A stretch of 32,810 nt of DNA from Prolixibacteraceae bacterium (GTDB taxonomy: Bacteria; Bacteroidota; Bacteroidia; Bacteroidales; Prolixibacteraceae), in NCBI GenBank assembly GCA_947475715.1, contig CANJNY010000046.1:1-32810 (forward strand), given 5' to 3'. Positions 7,594-16,376 of this stretch are shown one piece after another; position 1 is the stretch's first letter, and each line of letters opens with the position of its first letter. A program made the translations under genes and the position numbers. The notes beneath the pieces were generated by a model, which was not told where the DNA came from, ran no database searches, and worked only from the letters and a program-made list of their open reading frames with translations.

Positions 7594-8913
7594 ATGAAAA
7601 AGAAGAATAATACCCTCCTCTATATCGGAGTTGTTATAGTTATTGTGATTACAGCCCTTATTGCCGGAAAGAAAGCGGGCTGGATTGGGAAAGAGATGGC
7701 CATGAAGGTATCCGTTGAAAAGGTTCAGAAGCGGGATATAACCGAGATAATTACCGCAAACGGGAAAGTAGAGCCTCAATTATTGGTGAAAATCAGTCCT
7801 GAAGTACCGGGTGAGATCATTGAATTACCAGTTAAAGAGGGTGATGAAGTTACGATGGGTGATCTGCTTGTCGTGGTTCGCCCCGATATTTACATTTCGA
7901 ACCGAAATCGAAACGAGGCCGCTCTCAACAGTCAGAAGGCACGTATGGCACAGGCTGAGGCACAACTGGTCGAAAAAGAGCTAACCTATAAAAGGTCAAA
8001 GCAGCTGTTCGAAAAAAATACAATTGCAAAATCTGATTTTGAAACTATCGAGGCAGCCTTTAAAGTTGCACAGGCAGAGGTTCAAGCCGCCCGTTATGCT
8101 GTTAAGAGTGCAGAATCGAGCCTTAGCGAGGCGCAGGAAAACCTCACCAAAACCAAAATTTATTCTCCGATTTCGGGAACGGTTTCCAAACTAAATGTTG
8201 AAAAAGGGGAAAAAGTTGTTGGGACAAACCAGTTTGCAGGGACCGAGTTAATGACTATTGCCGATCTGACCAAAATGGAAGTAAAAGTTGAAGTAAATGA
8301 GAATGATATCGTGAATGTTGAAAAAGGGGATACTGCCAATATACAGATTGATGCCTACATGAAACGTAAGTTCAGTGGTTTGGTGACTGAAATTGCGAGT
8401 TCTGCCAATGTTTTGGGAACCTCTACCGATCAGGTGACCAATTTTAATGTGAAAGTTTTTCTTCTTCAGGATTCATACAAAGATCTGTTAACCAGCGCTC
8501 CGCACAGAAACCCGTTTCTGCCCGGGATGTCGGCAACAGTTGAGATCCGTACAGAAACCCGCTCTGGGGTGATCTCAGTTCCGATTCAGGCGGTGACCAC
8601 CCGATCGGGAAGTGGTACGGCTAAAAAGGGAACAAATCAGCAGGAAGTCGAGGGGGCAAATTCGAAAGATGATAAAATTTCATTGAAAGAACCCGAACAA
8701 TTTGAAGTCGTTTTCGTTAACAGAAAGGGATTAGCCAGACAGGTGAAGGTTAAAACAGGAATTCAGGACAATTCAAATATTCAGATTATTGAAGGTCTGA
8801 ACACCGAAGACGAAATAATTGTGGCGCCTTATGGATTGATTTCCAAGACACTGAAGGACTCCATGGTAATTGAAGTGGTCAAGATAGATGATTTATATAA
8901 AGTCAAAAAATAG
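7594..8913 (+). CDS. MacA/RND-type efflux periplasmic adaptor (HlyD family)
   Basis: A membrane-fusion protein of 440 residues from the start at 7594 (MKKKNN...). An earlier in-frame ATG at 7492 would add 34 residues that look unlike a signal, so the later start with its immediate anchor (LLYIGVVIVIVITALIAG) is preferred. After the anchor come the first half of the lipoyl/barrel-sandwich domain (VKISPEVPGEIIELPVKEGD), a long helical hairpin rich in Ala, Gln and Glu, the second lipoyl half (KIYSPISGTVSKLNVEKGEK), a beta-barrel, and a C-terminal membrane-proximal domain. The family bridges an inner-membrane ABC or RND pump to an outer-membrane TolC-like channel. No MacB, RND pump or TolC gene is next to it; the next gene is yidD, whose ATG follows the stop codon directly. 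Confidence 0.9.
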   Translation: MKKKNNTLLYIGVVIVIVITALIAGKKAGWIGKEMAMKVSVEKVQKRDITEIITANGKVEPQLLVKISPEVPGEIIELPVKEGDEVTMGDLLVVVRPDIYISNRNRNEAALNSQKARMAQAEAQLVEKELTYKRSKQLFEKNTIAKSDFETIEAAFKVAQAEVQAARYAVKSAESSLSEAQENLTKTKIYSPISGTVSKLNVEKGEKVVGTNQFAGTELMTIADLTKMEVKVEVNENDIVNVEKGDTANIQIDAYMKRKFSGLVTEIASSANVLGTSTDQVTNFNVKVFLLQDSYKDLLTSAPHRNPFLPGMSATVEIRTETRSGVISVPIQAVTTRSGSGTAKKGTNQQEVEGANSKDDKISLKEPEQFEVVFVNRKGLARQVKVKTGIQDNSNIQIIEGLNTEDEIIVAPYGLISKTLKDSMVIEVVKIDDLYKVKK

Positions 8914-9165
8914 ATGTTTAAGAAGTTATTTGGCGGTATCAGGTGGATAATCATCCGGCTATTTATGGTGCCAATCTATTTTTACAAATATGCCATCTCT
9001 CCGTTAACCCCTGCCTCGTGCCGTCATATCCCAACCTGTTCACAATATGCGCTCGAGGCCTTAAAGGTTCATGGACCATTTAAGGGGATCTATCTCGCAA
9101 CCCGGCGGATCTTGAAATGTCATCCCTGGGGTACACACGGGTTGGATCCGGTACCACCAAAATGA
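8914..9165 (+). CDS. yidD: Membrane protein insertion efficiency factor YidD
   Basis: An 83-residue protein with the hallmark run [19 protein letters not shown], then the [16 protein letters not shown] ending, near-invariant in YidD. The N-terminal hydrophobic/amphipathic segment would lie along the inner membrane, where YidD assists YidC-dependent insertion of membrane proteins. In many bacteria yidD sits between rnpA and yidC; here it is instead fused in transcription to an efflux adaptor gene with zero bases between the stop and the ATG, implying translational coupling. Length and the three conserved cysteines are normal for the family. Confidence 0.95.
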   Translation: MFKKLFGGIRWIIIRLFMVPIYFYKYAISPLTPASCRHIPTCSQYALEALKVHGPFKGIYLATRRILKCHPWGTHGLDPVPPK

Positions 9166-9212
9166 GTGAAGGAGAGACTAAGAGATGGAGCGAGGGAGTG
9201 AAGAATTAATTA

Positions 9213-10094
9213 ATGAAAGAATTACGGATGAATAGAATTTTAGTTACCCTTTTTATTGGACTAGTACTGTCAGGTTGTTTTTCAGAACCGCAGCGGTCGA
9301 AGCACAAGGTAATTTTTGTGAGCATACTGCCTTTAAAATATTTTGCCGACAAGATTATTGGAGACCACTACAAGGTTGAAGTAACAGTGCCGCCGGGTGC
9401 GGGGCCCGAGACTTATTCCCCCACTCCAAAGCAAATGATCATGCTCAATGAGGCTCAGGCATATTTTTCAATTGGGTATCTTGGTTTTGAACAAGTCTGG
9501 CTCGAGAGTTATAAATCATCAAATCCTGATCTTCATATTTTTTCAACCTCCAGGAGAATTGATTTAATTAAAGATGAGCATCATGATGGTGATCACGAAC
9601 ATTTGCAGGGTGTTGATCCCCACATCTGGTCTTCACCCAAGACAGCCCGTCTGATCGCCGAGAATATATATAATGGTATGATGCAGATAGATCCCGAGCA
9701 TGGTGATTCCTATCTTAAAAATTTGAATGCCCTTTTTATTGAAATTGCCCGGGTCGATTCAACAATAACCCATATCGTGGCGGGGGCTTTCTCGAGAAAA
9801 TTTATAATCTTTCATCCGGCGCTTGGGTATTTTGCGCGTGACTACGGTCTCGAGCAGCTATCCATTGAGTTTGAAGGGAAAGTACCCTCCCCAAAACATC
9901 TGCAGATGGTGATTGATGCAGCAAAATCGGGCAATACGAAAATTGTTCTGATTCAGAAGGAGTTTGATAAACGAAATGGGGAGATTATCGCACAGGAGAC
10001 CGGTTGCAAAATATTACAGATCGACCCGCTCGACTACAACTGGCCGGATCAAATGATCGATATTGCCAAAAAGCTTTCAGAAACACCGCAATAA
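9213..10094 (+). CDS. ZnuA-type metal ABC transporter substrate-binding lipoprotein
   Basis: A cluster A-I metal-binding lipoprotein of 293 residues; the internal ATG at 9228 is an equally good start. Lipobox LVLSGC places the lipidated Cys at 22. The fold is marked by VSILPLKYFADKIIG, VPPGAGPETYSPTP, VDPHIW (His137), and FHPALGYFARDYGL. A short His/Asp/Glu-rich loop, DEHHDGDHEH (121-130), is typical of zinc-binding ZnuA proteins. The first metal ligand position, usually His in GADPHTYEPTP, is Glu67 here. The protein captures Zn or Mn in the periplasm and hands it to the permease encoded two genes on; the His loop favours zinc. The ATPase gene follows after 10 bases. Confidence 0.9.
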   Translation: MKELRMNRILVTLFIGLVLSGCFSEPQRSKHKVIFVSILPLKYFADKIIGDHYKVEVTVPPGAGPETYSPTPKQMIMLNEAQAYFSIGYLGFEQVWLESYKSSNPDLHIFSTSRRIDLIKDEHHDGDHEHLQGVDPHIWSSPKTARLIAENIYNGMMQIDPEHGDSYLKNLNALFIEIARVDSTITHIVAGAFSRKFIIFHPALGYFARDYGLEQLSIEFEGKVPSPKHLQMVIDAAKSGNTKIVLIQKEFDKRNGEIIAQETGCKILQIDPLDYNWPDQMIDIAKKLSETPQ

Positions 10095-10104
10095 TCTTAA
10101 ATTG

Positions 10105-10860
10105 ATGGAAACATTAGTCGAAATACGTAATTTATCGGCAGGTTACGGGCAAAATATCGTTTTGCGGGAGGTTAATCTGACCATTCATCCTTACGATTTT
10201 ATCGGAGTAATAGGTCCAAACGGAGGGGGAAAGACCACCCTGCTGAAGGCCTTACTTGGTCTGATTCCTCCGATGGGGGGCGAAATAAACTTTGCAGAGA
10301 CCATGACCGCAGGAAGTGCTCACCGCATTGGTTACCTTCCACAAATAAATAATATCGACCGTAAATTTCCTGTAACGGTATTCGATGTTGTACGTTCGGG
10401 CTTAATGTCACGTAAACGGCTGATCGGACGCTATAGCAGCGAAGAGAATGAGCGGGCAAATAATCTGCTCAATGAAATGGGGATCTTCGTTATTCGCAAT
10501 AAAGCGATTGGAGAACTCTCCGGAGGACAGATACAACGTGCTCTTTTATGCCGCGCATTGGTTAATAACCCGAAATTGCTGATTCTGGATGAGCCCAATA
10601 CCTATGTCGATAACCGGTTTGAACGCGAGCTATACGAGAAACTCAAACTCCTCAATGAAAAACTTGCTATTCTGTTGGTCTCCCATGATCTTGGAACCAT
10701 CTCGACATACGTTAAATCGTACGCCTGCGTAAATTCTTCCCTCCATTTTCATGAAGGAAATGCAGTAACACCTGAACTTCTAAAGTCGTACGAATGTCCG
10801 ATTCAAATCATTTCGCATGGCGACATACCACATACTGTTTTACATAATCACGCTCACTGA
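10105..10860 (+). CDS. ZnuC-type metal ABC transporter ATP-binding protein
   Basis: A 252-residue ATPase with start at ATG 10105; an upstream in-frame ATG at 10063 would overlap the preceding gene by 32 bases and adds an unlike N-terminus. Walker A is GPNGGGKTT, the Q-loop is YLPQ, the signature is LSGGQIQRA, Walker B is LLILDEPN, and the H-loop is LLVSHD. The tail ends in a His-containing run (HGDIPHTVLHNHAH) seen in several ZnuC-like proteins. It energises zinc/manganese import with the binding protein upstream and the permease downstream. Its stop codon overlaps the next ATG by one base (TGATG), indicating coupled translation. Confidence 0.93.
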   Translation: METLVEIRNLSAGYGQNIVLREVNLTIHPYDFIGVIGPNGGGKTTLLKALLGLIPPMGGEINFAETMTAGSAHRIGYLPQINNIDRKFPVTVFDVVRSGLMSRKRLIGRYSSEENERANNLLNEMGIFVIRNKAIGELSGGQIQRALLCRALVNNPKLLILDEPNTYVDNRFERELYEKLKLLNEKLAILLVSHDLGTISTYVKSYACVNSSLHFHEGNAVTPELLKSYECPIQIISHGDIPHTVLHNHAH

Positions 10861-11720
10861 TGCAAAACCTTTTCGCTCTTTTCAACTTTGAATTCTTCAG
10901 GAATGCCTTCCTGGCAGCATTTATGGCAAGCATAACCTGCGGAATCATTGGAACCTATATTGTTTCACGACGCATTGTTTTCATCAGTGGAGGAATTACC
11001 CACGCCTCATTTGGCGGAATCGGCATGGGGTACTATTTTGGATTCAATCCAATTATGGGTGCTGTCGCCTTTGGGATTCTTTCCGCACTCGGCATAGAGC
11101 TTTTTACCAAGAAGGCAGATATGCGCGAAGACTCAGCAATTGCCATGCTATGGTCTTTAGGGATGGCACTTGGGGTAATCTTTATTTTTCTTACCCCGGG
11201 ATATGCTCCGAATCTGATGAGTTACCTGTTTGGTAATATTCTCACTGTTTCAAAATCCGATCTCCTTTTCCTCCTTTTTCTGTCTGTTTTTGTAATTAGT
11301 TTTTTCCTGGTTTTCTACCGGATGATCATTTTTGTTTCGTTTGACGAAGAATTTGCACTGACCAACAATGCCCCGGTGAGGCTTTTCAATTCTCTTTTAA
11401 TCAGCCTTGTAGCACTTACCATTGTTTTAAATATACGTGTTGTCGGAATAATCCTGGTCATGTCACTCCTTACTATTCCACAGGCCATTGCCAATCTTTT
11501 CACTAAAAGATTTGATGTGATGATGTTTTATTCGATTGGCTTCGGTTTTTTAGGATCAGTAGCCGGACTCTCTTTCTCGTACATCTATGATGTTCCTTCA
11601 GGAGCAGCAATCATATTTACCTTAATCGTCCTTTACGGAATTATTAAAACGCTGTTCCTGATTTTCGAAAAAGCCAAAATGGGAAATTCAGGGATTCGTG
11701 AAAATATTTTGAAAAGCTGA
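10860..11720 (+). CDS. ZnuB-type metal ABC transporter permease (ABC-3 family)
   Basis: A 286-residue integral membrane protein with about eight or nine hydrophobic helices. The ABC-3 family segments GTYIVSRRIVFISGGITHASF (split over helices 1-2), YLFGNILTVS and VRVVGIILVMSLLTIPQA-like sequence are present. It forms the inner-membrane pore through which the ZnuA-like protein delivers metal. The gene starts on the last base of the ATPase stop codon. It ends 20 bases before the stop of the convergent gene at 11741, with no room for an obvious hairpin. No Zur box could be identified upstream of the three genes. Confidence 0.92.
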   Translation: MQNLFALFNFEFFRNAFLAAFMASITCGIIGTYIVSRRIVFISGGITHASFGGIGMGYYFGFNPIMGAVAFGILSALGIELFTKKADMREDSAIAMLWSLGMALGVIFIFLTPGYAPNLMSYLFGNILTVSKSDLLFLLFLSVFVISFFLVFYRMIIFVSFDEEFALTNNAPVRLFNSLLISLVALTIVLNIRVVGIILVMSLLTIPQAIANLFTKRFDVMMFYSIGFGFLGSVAGLSFSYIYDVPSGAAIIFTLIVLYGIIKTLFLIFEKAKMGNSGIRENILKS

Positions 11721-11740
11721 GGCAAGGGAATTACAAAGGG

Positions 11741-14365
11741 CTATAACGTGGGTTTTAAGAAGATTGTTTTTTGAGTGTGATCACGGTCGTAATCCAGGAT
11801 AATACCCCCTGAAGAGCTATCAATCAACAATTTATTCAATATCAAAGTCAACGGATTTCCAATATTCCGGAATCCTGACACCGCCGCAATTGAGATATCA
11901 CCATTTTCAAAATCTGCTACAATAAATCGCGCCCAATTTTCAATCTTTATACTATTAAACAGCAGTGATTTGTGATCACTGGTTTTTAATGTAATAATTC
12001 CATACTCATTTTTCATTAAGGTTATCCGACCTAAGGTAGTAAATAACCCGGGATGAGTTGTTGCAAATGTCGGATTTATGGTTGAAATAAAGGTCTGAAT
12101 CTGATTTCCTGTAACCTCATTGCCAGATTTCTCAAGATATTTCATAACGGCGATGACACCTGAAACATCCCGATGGACATTTCCTTTTAGGCGTTTAAAT
12201 TCTCTGACAAGTGCAGCGGAGACGGTTCCTTGGTCGCCTTGCCTTGCTGGATAACCTGTTGATGAACCAAAATTTCCGGAACCGGTAAATGTAAGTCCCA
12301 TGGTGCTCACCCCATGAAAACCGATCATCAGATTTCTTAAATCTTCATTTGACCATTGAATGGAGATATTGTTTCCTGTCCGGTCAAAACTAACGGTATA
12401 GTTTAAGCGCTGATTTTCCATTGTTGAATCGATTGGAACACGCTTCATCCAGACTAACTCTCCAAGAGGGTTAAAATGAGCCAGTAACAGGCTGCTCCGA
12501 TCAGGATAACTTTCAATTGTTTTGCCATCCATATTAAATTTTCCGCTAAATGACCCGGCAATATAAATCTCATCCTCGTTAACTTTGGTGATGAACAATG
12601 GTGCAGCCAAACCTTCTCCTTCGAATCTTCGGATCCACTGCAGCTCTTTCCTTTCAGAGAAGCAGGCAACAAAAGGGTTATTGGAACGCCTGGTTGAAAA
12701 ATATCCCGTGATTAGCCCCCTGCCTTGTTTGTCAAATAACACATCCTGGTCAACCCCGCTTCGGCTGGCACCCATTTTATAGGCGAGATTCCATATTTGA
12801 CCTTCATTATCTGGGCGTGAGCCGCAGTTGGGCAGGATAATTAACTGTGGGGTTAATCCTGCAATTTCAGGCATAACCGCTCCAACGGGAACATTTTTAA
12901 ATGTTGGATCTGCAATGAGGTACTTTGCCCTATTCCAGTTGTAAGAGTCACCATCCATCTGTTCGTCGAAGGAGACTGCGGTAGAATAATAGCCCGGAAA
13001 ATGCAATCCCACAACCGGCAACCCGAGCAAGGTTCTGGTTAACCATGCAAAGAAGACAGCCTTACCAAGGTCGCCACCCGAATTGGAGGCAATCACCTGC
13101 TCAGCAAAGCGACAGGGAATTGCTTCACCTTTTTTGGGCGCAGCCACATAAGTTACCTCATTTTGGACAAACTGTTGAAGTATAGTCAGGGCCTCTGCTT
13201 TATTTATTTGGGATAAAATTGGATATAACTGCCTTAACAAATCCTCCTTTAACTGAGATGATACTGGAGCACCATAATAAACCGCCGGATCAGTTTTGGG
13301 ATAATCTGTGTAAAACCGGATTGATTCGGGGTTAACCCTTAATGCAAATCTGTATTTTTTATTTTTCCTTGTGATATTAAATACACGGCTTGTTAATTTT
13401 CCATGAAAATTAAGTGACTTATTAAATTTCAGGTCGATTGCTCTTTCTGCAGCAGGAAAGGGATTCGGACATGTTACGAGCAACGGGTTGCTCATTGGGC
13501 GATCAAGATAAAATCGCATCGGACCAATCATAATAAATTGTTTCTCAAAAATTACACTTTCGGACGGAAATAAAACAGTTGTGCTCCTTTGGTTAAATGC
13601 CAGTCTTACATCAAACCCCGATCGGATCATTAACCCCCAGGTTAATTGGTCTGAGTTCCATTGAATATCCCTGCAAATATGGTTCGAACAAGCTTTTACC
13701 AGCTGAAAATAACCCCAGTCACCTAGTCCCATCCGATCACGATAATCCATCAGCTGATTCACCAGCAGATTACTATTCGACTGTGAAAAGGTTTTCCAAA
13801 ATCCGGCTACTGAGTCTTCAGAAACAGAACATGTTGTCGACCGGATTAACAACTTGTCATAATCAATAGTGATCTGATGACCATAAAACAAGAACGATCC
13901 CTTTATGACACTATATCTCTCGTTCTCCGGCTTTCTTATTCCCGGAAACGATTTCGACTGACCCATTTTTATATCGGATAACTCCACAACTCCCGAATAA
14001 GGCAGATTAACAGGTGTGGACATTTCAAGGCTTGAATATTCGTAAACAGGTTGATTTATAAAGCACAGGCCAGGTTCCTCTGCCACTCCCGGAAAAATGG
14101 AATAATCGTGCCAGGTCTCCTTTAAAGTTTCGGAGAATTCATCATCACGAATTCTGGCATAATCATAAAAATCAGAGGGATAGACTAATTTATTCTGGCG
14201 TTGTCCTTGAAAATACCCGGATTGAAAATCCTGCCGGATATATTGCAATTGGTTTTGTGAATAAACACATGCAGGGACCATTATAGCTCCGACCATCATT
14301 CCAATCGGAAAAAGAGGAGCCATAATTTGGACGGAATTTTTTAATATCTTTATCAATCTAATCAC
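11741..14365 (-). CDS. Large secreted protein with degenerate transglutaminase-like domain and propeller-like repeats
   Basis: An 874-residue protein with a long hydrophobic N-terminus (signal about 1-36, cleavage near VYSQ); Met15 is an alternative start. Residues about 385-500 resemble a transglutaminase-like domain found in Bacteroidota proteins: SGGDLGKAVFFAWLTRTLLG, LPVVGLHFPGYYSTAVSF, KYLIADPTFKNVPVG. Compared with the active pattern D-C-x-D...H...DPT, Leu433 stands at the nucleophile Cys and Tyr459 at the His, while Asp486 remains. The domain is therefore probably non-catalytic. Residues about 540-660 contain repeat-like beta segments (GLITGYFS..., EIYIAGSFSGKF..., SLLLAHFNPLGELVWMKRV) similar to SBBP-type propeller repeats. 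The C-terminal third is unrecognised. It stands alone, divergent from the GH127 gene and convergent with the metal importer. Confidence 0.7.
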   Translation of the reverse strand: MIRLIKILKNSVQIMAPLFPIGMMVGAIMVPACVYSQNQLQYIRQDFQSGYFQGQRQNKLVYPSDFYDYARIRDDEFSETLKETWHDYSIFPGVAEEPGLCFINQPVYEYSSLEMSTPVNLPYSGVVELSDIKMGQSKSFPGIRKPENERYSVIKGSFLFYGHQITIDYDKLLIRSTTCSVSEDSVAGFWKTFSQSNSNLLVNQLMDYRDRMGLGDWGYFQLVKACSNHICRDIQWNSDQLTWGLMIRSGFDVRLAFNQRSTTVLFPSESVIFEKQFIMIGPMRFYLDRPMSNPLLVTCPNPFPAAERAIDLKFNKSLNFHGKLTSRVFNITRKNKKYRFALRVNPESIRFYTDYPKTDPAVYYGAPVSSQLKEDLLRQLYPILSQINKAEALTILQQFVQNEVTYVAAPKKGEAIPCRFAEQVIASNSGGDLGKAVFFAWLTRTLLGLPVVGLHFPGYYSTAVSFDEQMDGDSYNWNRAKYLIADPTFKNVPVGAVMPEIAGLTPQLIILPNCGSRPDNEGQIWNLAYKMGASRSGVDQDVLFDKQGRGLITGYFSTRRSNNPFVACFSERKELQWIRRFEGEGLAAPLFITKVNEDEIYIAGSFSGKFNMDGKTIESYPDRSSLLLAHFNPLGELVWMKRVPIDSTMENQRLNYTVSFDRTGNNISIQWSNEDLRNLMIGFHGVSTMGLTFTGSGNFGSSTGYPARQGDQGTVSAALVREFKRLKGNVHRDVSGVIAVMKYLEKSGNEVTGNQIQTFISTINPTFATTHPGLFTTLGRITLMKNEYGIITLKTSDHKSLLFNSIKIENWARFIVADFENGDISIAAVSGFRNIGNPLTLILNKLLIDSSSGGIILDYDRDHTQKTIFLKPTL

Positions 14366-14460
14366 GAGACATTGAAAAAACCTGTTAATATTTTATTCCC
14401 AACCTGTTTCCATTAAATCGAAAAGTGTGGTTGTTGTATCGGATATTTACTTACAATGCT

Positions 14461-14468
14461 CAAATATA
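14461..14468 (-). promoter_or_regulatory. Candidate -7 element (TATATTTG) in the divergent region
   Basis: Read leftwards it is TATATTTG, matching TAnnTTTG, 96 bases upstream of the gene starting at 14365. No -33 match is evident. The 149-base gap 14366-14514 must serve both this gene and the rightward GH127 gene. Confidence 0.3.
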
Positions 14469-14514
14469 CTGATAATTAGCATCTTTCATCTAATATTCGG
14501 CAAATTTATTTTCT

Positions 14515-16344
14515 ATGAGACTAACTTTTCTGTTTCTGGTTTTTGTTGGTGCATTAAATAGTTTTGGTCAAACAAGCTCTGGCGATAAACCCATTACCGA
14601 CCAGCTTAATTCAATTCAGTTAACTGATGTAAGAGTTGGAGGAGAGATAGGCCGACGCATAGCCGTTACAATTGAAAATAACCTGCTCCTTCTCGATATC
14701 GACAACGACTTTCTGGATAGTTTCCGGAAAAAAAATGATAAAGGATATATTGGGATAGGAAAATTAATCGACGGAGTAGTAAAAATGGCTTCGTATACAA
14801 ATAATGAAAAGGTTATCTCCCTGAAAAACCATCTGATCGGAGAGTTGGTAAAGTGGCAGGATCCCGATGGGTACATTGGGAATATGACACCTCCGTACCG
14901 TATTGTAAAGCTCTGGGATATTCATGAGATGGGTTATATTATTAACGGATTAATTACTGATTTTAAGCTATTTGGAGACAATAAATCGCTGGCGGCAGCA
15001 AAAAGTGCAGCGGACTATCTGTTGAAAAAGTGGTATTTAATTCCAAAAGATTGGGCTAATACAACCGGTGTTGCAAAGCGTATTGCCTTAACCGGTCTTC
15101 ACCGAACCCTCCTGGCCTTATATGGTATAACCAATGATCAGCGTTATTTTGATTTCTGTCTGAATCAGCTTGATCTAATAAATCTCGATCCGGACCTGGT
15201 TATCGGGCGTCGGAAACTCATCGAAGGACATATTTATGGATATATGGCAGGTTGTCTGGCTCAGTTGGAGATGTATCGCATCATTCATGATGAAAAACTT
15301 TTAGCCCCATCCGAAAAAGCACTTAACTTCCTGATATCAAAGAACGGAATGTCGATAACCGGGGGTGCAGGACAAGACGAAATCTGGACGGCAGATCAGG
15401 ACGGTAGTGGAGAACTTGGGGAGACGTGTGCAACTGCATACCAGCTTCGGGTTTACGATAACCTACTCAGGCTTCATGGTGATTCCCGTTATGGAGATAT
15501 CATGGAAAGGACAATCTATAATGCCCTTTTTGGGGCGCAATCGCCTGATGGAAGGCAAATCCGTTATTATACTCCGTTTGAAGGTGACCGTCACTATCAT
15601 AACGGAGATACCTACTGTTGCCCATGCAATTACAGACGAATCATTTCAGAGCTTCCCTCTATGGTCTACTATGGTGCGAAAAATGGCCTGGCGATTAACC
15701 TTTATTCAGCCTCAAATGCAACACTTTCACTGGATAATAATTGTAAAGTCACTGTCCGGCAGGAGACAGATTATCCAAATTCCGGGCACGTTGTTATTCA
15801 TATTGATCCTTCGGTTCCGGCGACATTTGCATTAAAACTAAGAATTCCATCGTGGTGCAGCAACCCCACAATATTGGTAAATGGCAAAGCTTCAAATGAA
15901 ATCATTAAGCCGGGAACTTTTGCATTAATCGACCGTTACTGGAAAAGCGGAGATCAGGTTATTCTCGAAATGCCTATGGTCTGGAGACTTGTTCGGGGGA
16001 GGGAGCGACAAGCGGGACGTGCAGCTGTTATGCGGGGTCCCATACTTTTCTCACTGAACCCTGAGCAGAACGAGACTCTGGCTAAAAAGAGCAGCGCAGA
16101 TCTTGACCGGATCGTGATTGACCTGGCCTCCATAGAGTCGTTACCTGTAAAAAACAGTGCGGTACGACCCGATGGAATAGCCTGCCGTTTAAAAGCAGGT
16201 GATAAGTTATTTTCCATGGGCAATAGCGGAAATCTCACCCTGATGCTGACAGAATTTTCAGATCCTGATTGTAAGAGTACCTATTTCAGGGTCCCCGACT
16301 TGTCTGAGACAGTGCCGGATGAACTAACTAATCTGTGGAAATAG
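14515..16344 (+). CDS. GH127-family beta-L-arabinofuranosidase (DUF1680)
   Basis: A 609-residue secreted glycoside hydrolase with a Sec signal (cleavage near NSFGQ, residue 19). It has the (alpha/alpha)6 barrel and beta-sandwich layout of GH127. The metal/nucleophile site is visible: GETC (Glu303, Cys305) and YCCPCN (Cys368-Cys369). These correspond to the Zn-binding Glu338/Cys340/Cys417/Cys418 set of HypBA1, in which Cys417 is the nucleophile; Glu289 is a candidate acid/base. The family releases beta-L-arabinofuranose from plant glycans and hydroxyproline-linked arabino-oligosaccharides. It is a single gene with no SusC/SusD pair nearby. Other specificities exist in the family, so substrate is uncertain. 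It is convergent with dusB, 32 bases between stops. Confidence 0.88.
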   Translation: MRLTFLFLVFVGALNSFGQTSSGDKPITDQLNSIQLTDVRVGGEIGRRIAVTIENNLLLLDIDNDFLDSFRKKNDKGYIGIGKLIDGVVKMASYTNNEKVISLKNHLIGELVKWQDPDGYIGNMTPPYRIVKLWDIHEMGYIINGLITDFKLFGDNKSLAAAKSAADYLLKKWYLIPKDWANTTGVAKRIALTGLHRTLLALYGITNDQRYFDFCLNQLDLINLDPDLVIGRRKLIEGHIYGYMAGCLAQLEMYRIIHDEKLLAPSEKALNFLISKNGMSITGGAGQDEIWTADQDGSGELGETCATAYQLRVYDNLLRLHGDSRYGDIMERTIYNALFGAQSPDGRQIRYYTPFEGDRHYHNGDTYCCPCNYRRIISELPSMVYYGAKNGLAINLYSASNATLSLDNNCKVTVRQETDYPNSGHVVIHIDPSVPATFALKLRIPSWCSNPTILVNGKASNEIIKPGTFALIDRYWKSGDQVILEMPMVWRLVRGRERQAGRAAVMRGPILFSLNPEQNETLAKKSSADLDRIVIDLASIESLPVKNSAVRPDGIACRLKAGDKLFSMGNSGNLTLMLTEFSDPDCKSTYFRVPDLSETVPDELTNLWK

Positions 16345-16376
16345 GAAGAATATTCTGACCTATCACCCTTATTCGG

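Noticed and set aside
10063-10104. Upstream start for the ZnuC-like ATPase
   Set aside because: It would overlap the preceding gene and adds residues unlike the family; ATG 10105 matches the normal N-terminus.
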